From NCBI GenBank assembly GCA_021791055.1, contig JAJYXI010000046.1:1-64000 (forward strand): DNA of 64,000 nucleotides. Direction: 5' to 3'. The notes below the pieces were generated by a model. It did not search any database. It was not told the DNA's origin and saw only the letters and a program-made list of their open reading frames with translations. This DNA is from Nitrospirota bacterium (GTDB lineage Bacteria; Nitrospirota; Thermodesulfovibrionia; Thermodesulfovibrionales; Dissulfurispiraceae). The first letter of the stretch is position 1. Each line of letters opens with the position of its first letter. The position numbers and the translations under genes are program-made. Positions 40,622 through 49,581 of this stretch are shown here, one piece after another.

Positions 40622-41875
40622 ATGCACCTTTTCCAGTACAAAAACGGAGAATTATACGCAGAAGATGTGCCTGTCAGAAGAATCGCCGAAGAATTCGGAA
40701 CACCTGTCTATATATACAGTTATAACACGCTTTTAAATCACTTCAAGGCATATGAAAATGCCTTTGACAGCTTTCCGCATGTTATCTGCTTTGCCTTAAA
40801 GGCAAACTCAAATGCAGCAATAATAAGACTGTTTGCAAAAAGCGGCGGCGGCGCTGATGTTGTTTCAGGCGGCGAGCTCTTCAGGGCATTGAAGGCAGGT
40901 ATTCCAGCTCAAAAGATAGTCTATGCAGGAGTTGGAAAGACAGAGGAAGAGATAAGATATGCATTAAAGAGCAGGATATTGATGTTCAATGTGGAGTCCG
41001 AGGATGAATTAAGGGAGATCGACAGGATTGCAGGAATAATGAAGACAAAAGCTCCCATTGCCCTTAGAATAAATCCTGACATAGACCCGGAAACACATCC
41101 TTACATCTCAACCGGATTAAAGAAGCACAAGTTCGGCATTCCCATCGAAGATGCACTGGAATATTACAAGCTCGCTAATAGTCTCAAGAACACCAAGATC
41201 GTAGGTATACACAAACACATAGGCTCTCAACTCACAAAGGTATCGCCTTTTGTGGACGCATTAAAAAGGATATTGATACTCGTGGATGAGCTGACGAGGC
41301 AAGGGATCAGCATTAATTATCTGGATATAGGCGGCGGTCTCGGGATCACATACAGGGACGAGACGCCTCCGAATCCTGCCCAGCTCGCAAAAAATATATT
41401 GCCATTACTGAAGGGTAGAAAGCTAACTGTTGTCCTTGAGCCCGGCAGGTCCCTTGTTGGAAATGCAGGAATACTTGTCACAAAGACACTTTATCTAAAG
41501 AAGGGACAGGGAAAAGAGTTTGTTATTGTTGATGCCGGGATGAACGATTTAATGAGGCCGACCCTCTACGGCGCATACCACCATATCCAGCCTGTGGTAA
41601 AAAATAAAAGGGATAAAATAATTGCCGATATTGTAGGCCCGATCTGCGAATCAGGGGATTTCCTTGCAAAGGACAGAGAGATGCAGAAGGTCAAAAAGGG
41701 TGAATACCTCGCCGTAATGAGTGCAGGCGCTTACGGTTTCACCATGTCTTCCAATTACAACAGCCGTCCGAAGGCAGCAGAGGTCATGGTTAAAGGCAAA
41801 AAATATGCATTAATAAGGAAAAGAGAGACATTTAATGATATTATTAGGGGAGAGGCAGCACCGGAGTTTATATGA
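40622..41875 (+). CDS. lysA: Diaminopimelate decarboxylase
   Basis: The 417-residue fold-type III PLP enzyme removes CO2 from meso-diaminopimelate to give lysine. It has the PLP lysine in ICFALKANSNAA near residue 56, HKHIGSQLTKVSPF, LDIGGGLGITY and the C-terminal GPICESGDFLAKDR. Length is normal. The start at 40622 is set by GGGGAG six bases upstream; the longer open frame before it is unlikely. It is the first gene of the plus-strand DAP cluster and ends in a TGATATG junction with dapF. Confidence 0.95.
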   Translation: MHLFQYKNGELYAEDVPVRRIAEEFGTPVYIYSYNTLLNHFKAYENAFDSFPHVICFALKANSNAAIIRLFAKSGGGADVVSGGELFRALKAGIPAQKIVYAGVGKTEEEIRYALKSRILMFNVESEDELREIDRIAGIMKTKAPIALRINPDIDPETHPYISTGLKKHKFGIPIEDALEYYKLANSLKNTKIVGIHKHIGSQLTKVSPFVDALKRILILVDELTRQGISINYLDIGGGLGITYRDETPPNPAQLAKNILPLLKGRKLTVVLEPGRSLVGNAGILVTKTLYLKKGQGKEFVIVDAGMNDLMRPTLYGAYHHIQPVVKNKRDKIIADIVGPICESGDFLAKDREMQKVKKGEYLAVMSAGAYGFTMSSNYNSRPKAAEVMVKGKKYALIRKRETFNDIIRGEAAPEFI

Positions 41876-41876
41876 T

Positions 41877-42737
41877 ATGGAAATAACATTCACCAAAATG
41901 CATGGGATCGGGAACGACTTTATCCTTATTGATTGCATAAAGCAGTCAGCGCTGCGAGACCTGCGCTTTGAAGACCTAAGCAAAAAGCTCTGCCACCGGA
42001 GATTCGGAATAGGCGCTGATCAGATATTGTTGCTTTACCCTTCTGATGCCGCTGATTTCAAGATGAAGATATTCAATGCCGACGGAGGAGAGGTAGAGAT
42101 GTGCGGAAACGGCATCAGGTGCCTTGCCAAATATATATGGGACAGAGGTCTCTCAAAAAAAAATGTGCTCGAAATTGAGACCCTTGCAGGAATAATAAAG
42201 CCCGAGCGTGCGGGCGATATGGTTAAAGTGGATATGGGAGAGCCTATTTTTGAGCCTGAGAAAATTCCTGTGAATTTACTCCCCCATCCCCCCCTTAGCA
42301 AGGGGGGGCAAGGGGGGGTGGTTGACTATCCGCTCAAAATTAAAGACAGGGAGTTCAAGATAACCTGTGTCTCTATGGGAAATCCCCATGCTGTGATTTT
42401 TTTGGAAGAAGATGTATCTAATTTTCCGGTGTCTGTATATGGCCCTGAGATAGAAAATCACCAAATCTTTCCGAAGAGAACAAATGTGGAATTTGTTAAT
42501 GTGAAAGGAAAGACCGAATTATCCATGAGGGTTTGGGAGAGGGGCTCGGGAGAGACAATGGCATGCGGGACAGGCGCATCGGCAATCGGTGTGGCTGCAA
42601 TGCTGAAGGGATTAACAGACAGAAAGGTTACAATCCACCTCCTTGGAGGCAACCTTGTCATTGAATGGCAGACAAACAAACCTGTGTACATGACAGGCCC
42701 TGCTGCGGAGGTCTTTGAGGGGAGGATATGCTTTTGA
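41877..42737 (+). CDS. dapF: Diaminopimelate epimerase
   Basis: This 286-residue epimerase interconverts LL- and meso-diaminopimelate. It shows FTKMHGIGNDFILID at the start and the two catalytic-cysteine motifs EMCGNGIRCLAKY and MACGTGASAIGVAAM. The C/G palindrome is inserted in frame between the two halves (peptide around PHPPLSKGGQGG), adding about 15 residues but leaving both motifs intact. It starts 1 nt after the lysA stop codon, with GGAG upstream. It continues into the PilZ gene, whose start overlaps its end. Confidence 0.95.
   Translation: MEITFTKMHGIGNDFILIDCIKQSALRDLRFEDLSKKLCHRRFGIGADQILLLYPSDAADFKMKIFNADGGEVEMCGNGIRCLAKYIWDRGLSKKNVLEIETLAGIIKPERAGDMVKVDMGEPIFEPEKIPVNLLPHPPLSKGGQGGVVDYPLKIKDREFKITCVSMGNPHAVIFLEEDVSNFPVSVYGPEIENHQIFPKRTNVEFVNVKGKTELSMRVWERGSGETMACGTGASAIGVAAMLKGLTDRKVTIHLLGGNLVIEWQTNKPVYMTGPAAEVFEGRICF
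42281..42319. repeat. C/G-rich palindromic element in dapF (copy 3)
   Basis: Blocks of C, the core CCTTAGCAAGG and blocks of G form the same nested palindrome as the copies in hom, aroA and the exported protein at 26401. It keeps the dapF frame. Confidence 0.9.
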
Positions 42738-43009
42738 CAGAAGACAAAAGAGAAAAAAGGCGATATGAAAGAAAGCCCCATGATGCCTCGCTGGAATACT
42801 TCAGAGCCGGAAGATCCGAATCCATGCTTCCTGCTGCCTCCATAGATATAAGCGAAGAAGGGATCGGTCTTGTCTCTGATTGCCCTTTGGAACCCGGACA
42901 GGTTATTATATTCAAGAGCAAAGAAAATCCATCAATCCTGAAACTCGCCATTGTTCAATGGAGCATGAAGGCTGGTGATAAATACAGGGCTGGCCTGATG
43001 TTTATTTAA
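42728..43009 (+). CDS. PilZ-domain protein
   Basis: This 93-residue protein has the c-di-GMP-binding motifs of PilZ: RRYERKP (RxxxR) and DISEEGIGLVS (D/NxSxxG), with the beta-barrel pattern ILKLAIVQW near the end. Bacterial PilZ proteins bind c-di-GMP and control motility, secretion or enzymes. It overlaps the dapF end by 10 nt and has dapA 12 nt after it, so it lies in the middle of a lysine operon. That places c-di-GMP sensing next to cell-wall precursor synthesis. Confidence 0.88.
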   Translation: MLLTEDKREKRRYERKPHDASLEYFRAGRSESMLPAASIDISEEGIGLVSDCPLEPGQVIIFKSKENPSILKLAIVQWSMKAGDKYRAGLMFI

Positions 43010-43021
43010 GGAGGAATAACA

Positions 43022-43897
43022 ATGTTTAAAGGCTCTATAGTTGCAATTGTAACACCGTTTAAAAACGGAAAGTTCGATGAAAAGGCCTACGGTGATCTGA
43101 TCGAGTGGCACATAAAGCAAGGCACTCACGGCATCGTGCCCTGCGGCACCACAGGCGAGGCATCAACCCTCGGCTTCGAAGAGCATTACAGGGTCATCGA
43201 TGTTGCTGTCAAGGCTGCAAACAAAAGGATTCCGGTCATTGCAGGCACTGGAGCAAATTCCACCGATGAGGCAATCGAGATAACCAAAAAGGCAAAGAAA
43301 TTGGGCGCTGACGGAGCTCTGCTCGTCACACCGTATTACAACAAGCCGACACAGGAAGGGCTTTACAGGCACTACAAGGCAGTTGCAGATGCGGTGAAGA
43401 TGCCCATTGTCCTTTACAATGTGCCTGGAAGGACGGCTGTGAATATGCTGCCGTCAACAGTAGCACGCCTCACGGAATGCAAAAACATTGTGGGAATAAA
43501 AGAGGCCACCGGCGACATGAAACAGGCAAGCGAGATAATCAGGCTCTGCGGAGACAGACTTACAGTGCTTTCAGGAGATGATTTTACCACTTTGCCGCTG
43601 CTTGCCCTCGGCGGACATGGGGCAATATCGGTTACAGCGAATGTCGCTCCAAAAGATTCTGCCGAGATGTATAATGCATGGGTAAATGGCGATATAGCAA
43701 AGGCCAGGGAACTGCATTATAAACTTGAACCCCTTAACTCAGCCATGTTCATAGAGACGAATCCGATACCGGTAAAAACAGCCCTTGTAATGATGGGCAA
43801 GATTAAGGAGGAGTTCAGGCTGCCGCTCTGTGAGATGTCAAAGACAAATAAGGAAAAACTAAAAGGTGTATTAAAAAGTGCGAAAATCATCAGATAG
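43022..43897 (+). CDS. dapA: 4-Hydroxy-tetrahydrodipicolinate synthase
   Basis: This 291-residue TIM-barrel aldolase condenses pyruvate and aspartate semialdehyde at the first committed step of DAP/lysine synthesis. It has GTTGEASTLGFEEH near residue 43, PYYNKPTQEGLYRHY, the catalytic Tyr in VLYNVPGRTAVN and the Schiff-base lysine in GIKEATGDM. GGAGG precedes the ATG. Its last codons overlap the start of the thioredoxin-like gene and run into a GAAAGGC-type repeat tract. Confidence 0.96.
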   Translation: MFKGSIVAIVTPFKNGKFDEKAYGDLIEWHIKQGTHGIVPCGTTGEASTLGFEEHYRVIDVAVKAANKRIPVIAGTGANSTDEAIEITKKAKKLGADGALLVTPYYNKPTQEGLYRHYKAVADAVKMPIVLYNVPGRTAVNMLPSTVARLTECKNIVGIKEATGDMKQASEIIRLCGDRLTVLSGDDFTTLPLLALGGHGAISVTANVAPKDSAEMYNAWVNGDIAKARELHYKLEPLNSAMFIETNPIPVKTALVMMGKIKEEFRLPLCEMSKTNKEKLKGVLKSAKIIR

Positions 43898-44456
43898 AAA
43901 AACGAAAGGCGAGAGGCGAAAGGCAAATGGATCTTTTAAAATTGTCTCTTGCCTTTTGCCCTTTGCCCTTTGCCTGCTGCTCTTCGCTGCCGAAGGCTTT
44001 GCCCAGCCTCCTTCTCCTTATGCAGTCGAAAGACTCTCAGGACAAAAGGCGCCTGATTTCACTCTAAAGGATATTAATGGGAATACGGTATCACTGTCTT
44101 CCTTTAAAGGCAAGGTTGTGCTGCTCAACTTCTGGGCAACATGGTGTCCGCCGTGCAGGGCAGAGATACCGTCAATGAATAAGCTCAATCAGTTGTTGAA
44201 AAACAAGGGGCTTGTAATCCTTGCTGTTTCAACAGACAGGGCAATTGTGGATGTAAAGGACTTCCTCAAGAATAATCCGGTCAACTTCGCTGTAGTTGTG
44301 GATTACAACCTGAGTGTCTCAAGGTCCCTCTATAAGGTCTTCATGGTTCCAACAACATTTCTCATAGACAAAAGGGGGATCGTAGTTGAAAAATATTTCG
44401 GCGAACAGGACTGGACGGAGCCTGAGATGATAAAAGAGATAGAGGCATTATTGTAA
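43878..44456 (+). CDS. TlpA/ResA-like thioredoxin-fold protein
   Basis: This 192-residue exported protein has a signal peptide whose hydrophobic core is built from a heptamer-repeat tract (SCLLPFALCLLLFAAEGFA). A thioredoxin-fold domain follows, with NFWATWCPPCRAEI and its CPPC redox pair. The C-terminal part shows VPTTFLIDKRG. Such proteins reduce disulfides or support c-type cytochrome maturation in the periplasm. The start overlaps the dapA end by 20 nt; another ATG in the region is in a different frame. It lies directly after the lysine genes. Confidence 0.9.
   Translation: MRKSSDRKTKGERRKANGSFKIVSCLLPFALCLLLFAAEGFAQPPSPYAVERLSGQKAPDFTLKDINGNTVSLSSFKGKVVLLNFWATWCPPCRAEIPSMNKLNQLLKNKGLVILAVSTDRAIVDVKDFLKNNPVNFAVVVDYNLSVSRSLYKVFMVPTTFLIDKRGIVVEKYFGEQDWTEPEMIKEIEALL
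43897..43978. repeat. 7-nt-period repeat with inverted arms, coding for a signal peptide
   Basis: GAAAGGC, GAGAGGC, GAAAGGC units on the left face TTTGCCC, CCTTTGC units on the right, across a spacer. The right arm encodes the hydrophobic core of the thioredoxin-like protein's signal peptide. Confidence 0.85.
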
Positions 44457-44482
44457 TTTCTTGATAAGGGCGTTCTGTACAG

Positions 44483-46033
44483 GTGAATAATCAAAACATA
44501 AAAGATGCTATCCTCTTCCGTTTGCAGAGAAACAGCGATTTCCCTGCGATGTCAAATACTGTAAATCTCCTCAATAGATTTAAGTCCTCTGAAGATACCT
44601 CTATATCTGAATTTGCAAATACCATCTTAAAAGACTATGCACTGACTACAAGGATACTGAAGCTGGTAAATAGCGTTAATTATGCTCAGTTCGGAGAAGT
44701 GACGACCATCTCGCGGGCGATCATACTTCTGGGTTTTGAAAACATAAAAAACCTCGCAGTCACCCTCGTTCTCTTCGACCACTTACAAAAATACAGCTCA
44801 AACAGCGACCTTATGGATACAATTGCAAGCTCTTTTTACAGCGCAATATTAGCACAGAGAATATCACAGGACATTAATTTCGGCGACAGAGAGGAGGCAT
44901 TTATATGCTCTCTTTTTCATACATTCGGCAGACTGATGGTAGCTTTCTCCTTGCCTGAAAAGATCGATGAAATAAAGCATTTCAGTCAGGACAAGGGAAT
45001 TTCTGAAGATCTCGCAGCTCATTCTGTTCTGGGGATATCTTATGAGGGCATTGGGATGTCCCTCGCAAAAGAATGGAATTTCCCTGCTAAGATCATACAG
45101 AGCATGCCAAACTTCAGCATATCCGAAATCATGCCCAAACCGTCGGAAATCGATAAGCTTCGCAGTCTATCAACATTTTCTCACAAGGTTGCAAATATAG
45201 CAGCAAACTGCCCTGATAAAAATGAGAGAAACGGGCGGATAGAAAAACTCATAAAGTCATTTAAAGACCATTTCGGAGCTATTAGTGACAAAATAGCCGA
45301 TATTATAGATTCCTCAACACAGGATTTGGTTGAGTTCTCAAATATCTTCAATCTCAAACTGGACAGCGTCCCATTCAGCAGGCAATTGCTGGGACTTACA
45401 ATGGACAAAGATATCCGCAGCGCTGAAGATTTAACGCAGCTTGATTTTACAACGGATTCTTTAAAGACGATCGACAGCATCCTCGAAGACGAAAAGATGG
45501 ATACCCCTGAAAGCATATTCACAAAGGGGATTCAGGATGTTAACAGCGCAATAATGAGCAACTTCTCCATGAACGATATAATCAGGATTGTTCTGGAAAC
45601 AATGTACAGAGGCATGCAGTTGTCAAGGCTCTCTAATGTATTGTTCTTTATAAAAGATACAAAGCTTCCTGTCATGAGCATAAGATTTGGATTCGGCAGC
45701 AATATAGAGGAGATAAAAAAATGGTTCAAAATTACCTTTGATGTCCCTAATAGTATATTTGATGCTGCTGTGTTAAAGCAGAAAGATCTGGTCATTAAGG
45801 ATATTAATGCTAATGATATAAAGGGATTGCTGCCTGAGTGGTATAAAAGCAAAGTAGCCCCTGATGTCTTTATAATACTTCTGCCCATTATTATTAACAA
45901 CAAGCCGATAGGAATGTTCTATATCGAGGGAGACAAAGGAAGTTTTCAGAAGATTTCTGGCGGACAGTTGAATTACCTGAAGATACTGCGCGACCAGACA
46001 GTTATGGCAATCAAACAGATACAGGGATACTAA
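44483..46033 (+). CDS. HDOD-domain signalling protein with GAF-like domain
   Basis: This 516-residue cytoplasmic protein has an N-terminal HDOD domain (FPAMSNTVNLLNRF, FANTILKDYALTTRILKLVNS, ISRAIILLGFENIKNLAVT). A central HD-like half follows (SLFHTFGRLMVAFSLPEKI), and the C-terminal half is GAF-like (NVLFFIKDTKLPVMSI, VAPDVFIILLPIIINN, YFIEGDKGS-type residues). HDOD proteins act in bacterial signalling and motility. A GTG start at 44483 is used, because the ATG-free 5' end aligns there. It is followed 12 nt later by a P-loop NTPase, so the two may work together. Confidence 0.82.
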   Translation: MNNQNIKDAILFRLQRNSDFPAMSNTVNLLNRFKSSEDTSISEFANTILKDYALTTRILKLVNSVNYAQFGEVTTISRAIILLGFENIKNLAVTLVLFDHLQKYSSNSDLMDTIASSFYSAILAQRISQDINFGDREEAFICSLFHTFGRLMVAFSLPEKIDEIKHFSQDKGISEDLAAHSVLGISYEGIGMSLAKEWNFPAKIIQSMPNFSISEIMPKPSEIDKLRSLSTFSHKVANIAANCPDKNERNGRIEKLIKSFKDHFGAISDKIADIIDSSTQDLVEFSNIFNLKLDSVPFSRQLLGLTMDKDIRSAEDLTQLDFTTDSLKTIDSILEDEKMDTPESIFTKGIQDVNSAIMSNFSMNDIIRIVLETMYRGMQLSRLSNVLFFIKDTKLPVMSIRFGFGSNIEEIKKWFKITFDVPNSIFDAAVLKQKDLVIKDINANDIKGLLPEWYKSKVAPDVFIILLPIIINNKPIGMFYIEGDKGSFQKISGGQLNYLKILRDQTVMAIKQIQGY

Positions 46034-46045
46034 CACATCCTTTAT

Positions 46046-46525
46046 ATGGACCAACAGATAGCATTCGCTGCAAAAGAAGAAATCCTGAGAAATACAATTA
46101 AAACCCACAATCACATCTTAGTGTCTGGATGGGAAGGCGCAGGGAAGACCGTCACAGCACTGAAGGCAGGCAAAGGATTTGGAGATGTGTATTACTACAG
46201 CGAATCAGGAATAGATATTCAGCCTTATATCAGCCGGTATAACGATACTGTAAGGGTCTTAAAGGATATGCACGATTTCAACGCAGCAAAATCCTCCGAT
46301 CAGCCTTTATTAATCGTGGATGATCTGGATAAAATCAGCGCTGACACGCTTAATATAATAATCAGCATGTTATCCGAGAAAACTCAGAACAGGAAGATAA
46401 TCTTGATAGCCCGGACATTAATGGATGTCGAAGGCCTTCTTTCCGGGATGGATGCAGTCGTAAGACTCAAGCATGATACTGCTGAAATCTTATTCAGCAC
46501 ATTGAAGGATATTAACAATATCTAA
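46046..46525 (+). CDS. Small P-loop NTPase
   Basis: This 159-residue ATPase has Walker A GWEGAGKT at about residue 28 and Walker B LLIVDDLDKI at about residue 88, then a sensor-like segment KIILIARTLM. It has no other domain. It resembles the core of a helix-lacking AAA protein but I cannot assign a family. It follows the HDOD gene on the same strand by 12 nt. Its last codons overlap the end of the convergent ABC transporter gene. Confidence 0.7.
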   Translation: MDQQIAFAAKEEILRNTIKTHNHILVSGWEGAGKTVTALKAGKGFGDVYYYSESGIDIQPYISRYNDTVRVLKDMHDFNAAKSSDQPLLIVDDLDKISADTLNIIISMLSEKTQNRKIILIARTLMDVEGLLSGMDAVVRLKHDTAEILFSTLKDINNI

Positions 46526-47529
46526 ACTCGGTACAGATGACATGATACAAGCCTGTCGCCTGTATCCTTTAACTCAGGCACAACCTTATCACAGGCATCG
46601 AATCTCTTCGGACACCTCGGATGAAACGGACAGCCTGATGGGATATTAATAGGGCTCGGCACATCATTAGAGTTTAGAGTTAGGAGTTTAGAGTTAGGAG
46701 TTTTCTGGCTCTCAACTCTTAACTCTTGACTCTTAACTCTTATTTTCGGCGCAGATGCGAGCAGCAATTCTGTATAAGGATGCTTTGGAGAACCGAATAA
46801 ATCTTCTGTCCTTGCCTTTTCCACAATCCTTCCTAAGTACATAACCGCCACCTCATCGCTCAGATAATGAACCACCTTAAGGTCATGACTAATAAAAATC
46901 AGTGATATGGCTGACTCTCTTTTTATGTCCTGCAGCAGATTAAGTATCTGTGCCTGAATTGATACATCTAAGGCTGATAGGGGCTCATCGGCTACTATCA
47001 GCTCAGGCGATACAGTCAATGCCCTTGCTATGCATATCCTCTGCCTCTGTCCTCCGCTGAATTCATGGGGATACCTGTTCAATGCGTCGGCACTGAGCCC
47101 AACCTTCTCAAGGAGATTCACAACCCTGTCCTTAATCTCGTTTTTAGGAATTATCTTATGAATCTTGAAAGGCTCGGAGAGTGTGTCAATAATCCTCAGC
47201 CTCGGATTCAATGACGCAAAGGGGTCCTGAAATACTATCTGCACAGAGCGTCTGAATTTTTTGAGGGCCTCGCCTGTGAGATGAGAAACATCTTCTCCCT
47301 TAAAATATATCTTCCCTTCTGTGAGCGGAAGCAGCTTCAGCACAAGCCTTGCAATCGTGGACTTGCCGCATCCGCTCTCTCCAACGATAGCAAAAACGCT
47401 GTCCTTTTTTAGTTCAAAATCGACGCCGTCAACGGCCTTCAGCCACTTATGCGGCTTCCCAAATCCCCCGCCTTTTAGAGGAAAAAATTTCTTTATAGAA
47501 TCAACTTTCAAGATAATATTGTTTTCCAT
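46522..47529 (-). CDS. dppF: Peptide ABC transporter ATPase (DppF/OppF type)
   Basis: This 335-residue ABC ATPase has Walker [10 protein letters not shown] at about 53, the signature motif SGGQRQRICIARAL, Walker B ELIVADEPLSALD and a C-terminal oligopeptide/dipeptide ABC domain (SGCPFHPRCPKRF) with cysteines. A heptamer-repeat insertion (KSQELRVESQKT) lies before that domain. It powers uptake of peptides or nickel with the neighbouring dppD. No permease or binding protein is in the window. It is convergent with the P-loop NTPase gene. Confidence 0.88.
   Translation of the reverse strand: MENNIILKVDSIKKFFPLKGGGFGKPHKWLKAVDGVDFELKKDSVFAIVGESGCGKSTIARLVLKLLPLTEGKIYFKGEDVSHLTGEALKKFRRSVQIVFQDPFASLNPRLRIIDTLSEPFKIHKIIPKNEIKDRVVNLLEKVGLSADALNRYPHEFSGGQRQRICIARALTVSPELIVADEPLSALDVSIQAQILNLLQDIKRESAISLIFISHDLKVVHYLSDEVAVMYLGRIVEKARTEDLFGSPKHPYTELLLASAPKIRVKSQELRVESQKTPNSKLLTLNSNDVPSPINIPSGCPFHPRCPKRFDACDKVVPELKDTGDRLVSCHLYRV
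46669..46744. repeat. 7-nt-period repeat in dppF, inverted arms
   Basis: GAGTTTA/GAGTTAG units face ACTCTTA/ACTCTTG units around TTCTGGC. About 25 residues are inserted in frame before the C-terminal OPP-type domain. Confidence 0.9.
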
Positions 47530-47541
47530 AATATCTATCGC

Positions 47542-48501
47542 CTATTGCCTGATTTTTATGCATCTCACAAAGTGATTTTTTGAAACCTCTATAAGCTCCG
47601 GCTCTTTCGCTTTGCACATATCCGATGATAAATAACACCTGTCCGAAAACTTACAGCCGATTGGAAATCTCTCAGGCGTAGGAACAAAACCGGCTATTGG
47701 TTTTAAAGCAATCCCTTTAGCAACAGGCAATGATTCCAATAGTCCGTGTGTATAGGGATGCAATGGTTTCTGAAAAAGCTCATATACATCGGCAAGCTCC
47801 ATAATCCTTCCTGCATACATTATGGCGACCCTGTCTGCCTGCTCCGAAATAATACTCAGGTCATGGGTTATGAGCAAAACAGCCATCTGTCTTTCTTTCC
47901 TCAATCCCTGAAGCAGTTCGAGTATCTGCGCCTGTATTGTGACATCGAGGGCGGTTGTAGGCTCATCGGCAATTAAAAGGGAGGGGTTGCATGCTATGGC
48001 CATGGCTATCATTACCCTCTGCCTCATGCCCCCTGACATCTGGTGCGGATAATCCTTTATCCTTACCTCAGGAGACGGTATTTTCACAGCCCGCAGCAGC
48101 TCCACTGTCCTGTCCATCGCCTCTTTCTTTGATATCTCGAAATGCGTAACCAATGCCTCTGCTATCTGGTAGCCAACAGTTAAAACAGGATTCAGGGATG
48201 TCATCGGCTCCTGAAAAATCATAGAAATGTCTTTGCCCCGCATCCGTCGCATCTCTTCATCATTCAGGGTTAGGAGGTTTTTATTGTTAAACAGGATTGC
48301 TCCCTCTGAAAATGCATTGTTTGGAAGGATGCGCAAAATTGACAAAGCAGTAAGGCTCTTGCCGCATCCGCTTTCGCCCACAAGACCGAATACCTCCGAC
48401 TTTTTAATGTCAAAAGACAGGTCAGACACAACCTTGATGGGGCCTTTGTCTGTATTAAATGATACAGAAAGGTTGTTTATATTAAGAAGCGAAACGGACA
48501 T
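47542..48501 (-). CDS. dppD: Peptide ABC transporter ATPase (DppD/OppD type)
   Basis: This 319-residue ABC ATPase has Walker [13 protein letters not shown], signature [13 protein letters not shown], Walker [15 protein letters not shown] and a C-terminal OPP domain ([17 protein letters not shown]). It lies 12 nt upstream of dppF, and the two form the ATPase pair of an oligopeptide or dipeptide transporter. The membrane subunits must be elsewhere. The gene is preceded by the petD-like gene in the same orientation, 40 nt away. Confidence 0.88.
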   Translation of the reverse strand: MSVSLLNINNLSVSFNTDKGPIKVVSDLSFDIKKSEVFGLVGESGCGKSLTALSILRILPNNAFSEGAILFNNKNLLTLNDEEMRRMRGKDISMIFQEPMTSLNPVLTVGYQIAEALVTHFEISKKEAMDRTVELLRAVKIPSPEVRIKDYPHQMSGGMRQRVMIAMAIACNPSLLIADEPTTALDVTIQAQILELLQGLRKERQMAVLLITHDLSIISEQADRVAIMYAGRIMELADVYELFQKPLHPYTHGLLESLPVAKGIALKPIAGFVPTPERFPIGCKFSDRCYLSSDMCKAKEPELIEVSKNHFVRCIKIRQ

Positions 48502-48540
48502 ACAGAGGATGATAAGGGTTTGTCAGAGTGGTTGTCAATA

Positions 48541-48918
48541 CTATAAAACACTGAGCAGCGTAAGAATCAAAAACATAAGCAAGAGAATGCTTCCCACTGC
48601 TATTGCCTTTAATCTGCCGTTTTTGCCCCTGTCAATATATGGAATCAGCAGAAGCAAAAGCACAGAGATGAGAGGAATCATTACAGTGCCCAAAAATGCG
48701 CTTTTGCCGGGAAAGTATCTCACAAACTGGTAGAGCCAGAGGAAATACCATTCGGGTCTTGGCTGAAATGGCCTTGTAAAGTCTATCTGCCTTCCGATAG
48801 ACGGATAATAAAGCAGCGCCAGAATCGTTAGAATCTCAATCGAGACGAGTATGGCGAAAATTATTTCCGACAAATAATCAGGATAAAATCTCTTTTCTTT
48901 TCTATCTTTTCCCATCAC
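48541..48918 (-). CDS. Cytochrome b subunit, C-terminal half (PetD-like)
   Basis: The 125-residue product carries about three hydrophobic helices and the pattern PEWYFLWLYQFVRYFP, typical of the C-terminal cytochrome b/subunit IV Qo region (PEWY motif). A further helix is KAIAVGSILLLMFLILTLLS. Together with the N-terminal cytochrome b at 48934 it makes a split cytochrome b as in b6f-type complexes. A repeat of ACTCC units lies directly before the start. Confidence 0.88.
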   Translation of the reverse strand: MMGKDRKEKRFYPDYLSEIIFAILVSIEILTILALLYYPSIGRQIDFTRPFQPRPEWYFLWLYQFVRYFPGKSAFLGTVMIPLISVLLLLLIPYIDRGKNGRLKAIAVGSILLLMFLILTLLSVL

Positions 48919-48933
48919 TCCAATACTCCGTTA
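48914..48933. repeat. 8-nt-period ACTCC repeat before petD-like gene
   Basis: CACTCCAATACTCCGTTATC lies between the two cytochrome b genes. It is one of the ACTCC tracts at gene borders. Confidence 0.55.
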
Positions 48934-49581
48934 TCAGAGACTTTTTGCTATCCCCTGTTTTTTAACCATATGAAAGTGCGCCCAGAGAACCACTGCCATA
49001 GAGACAGGCAGATAAAGGATATGTAGGCTGTAAAACCTTATGAGCGTTGTGCCGTTTATATCCAGCCCGCCTCTCACAGCATACATCAAGTAATCTCCTA
49101 TTAAAGGCACTGTCCCGAACATGGATGTGCCGACCTCTGTTGCCCAGTATGCCTTTTGATCCCAGGGCAGTAAGTAACCTGTAAAACCCGATGCCATTGC
49201 TGTTACAAAACCAAAGACACCTGCCATCCAGTTTAAATCCCTGGGAGGTCTGTACGCCTTGTACACAAAAACCCTTATGGTATGCAGGATTATGAATATG
49301 ATAAAAAGATTTGCAGACCACTTATGGAGGCTCCTTACAAGCCATCCGAGAGTCACCTCATTAGTAATCATAACTACACTCTTGAATGCCTCTTTTTCAG
49401 AAGGCACATAATAAATGGAAAGCAAGATGCCTGTAAATGCAAGCATCAGAAAATATGTGAATGCCATGCCCCCGAGACAGTAGGAGTAATTGATATTTTC
49501 AGGCACAGGTCTCTGAAGGAACCTCTTGTGAGGCTCCTTCACTCCAAAGCGGCTGTCTATCCAATCGAAGATTTTACCCAT
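48934..49581 (-). CDS. Cytochrome b, N-terminal heme subunit (PetB-like)
   Basis: This 215-residue protein has four transmembrane helices and the two heme-binding His pairs: HKWSANLFIIFIILH (13 residues between) and HILYLPVSMAVVLWAH (14 between, a b6-like spacing). GYLLPWDQKAYWA marks the Qo region. It transfers electrons from quinol to the Rieske protein. It is followed by the C-terminal subunit and preceded by the Rieske gene, whose stop overlaps its start. Confidence 0.92.
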   Translation of the reverse strand: MGKIFDWIDSRFGVKEPHKRFLQRPVPENINYSYCLGGMAFTYFLMLAFTGILLSIYYVPSEKEAFKSVVMITNEVTLGWLVRSLHKWSANLFIIFIILHTIRVFVYKAYRPPRDLNWMAGVFGFVTAMASGFTGYLLPWDQKAYWATEVGTSMFGTVPLIGDYLMYAVRGGLDINGTTLIRFYSLHILYLPVSMAVVLWAHFHMVKKQGIAKSL

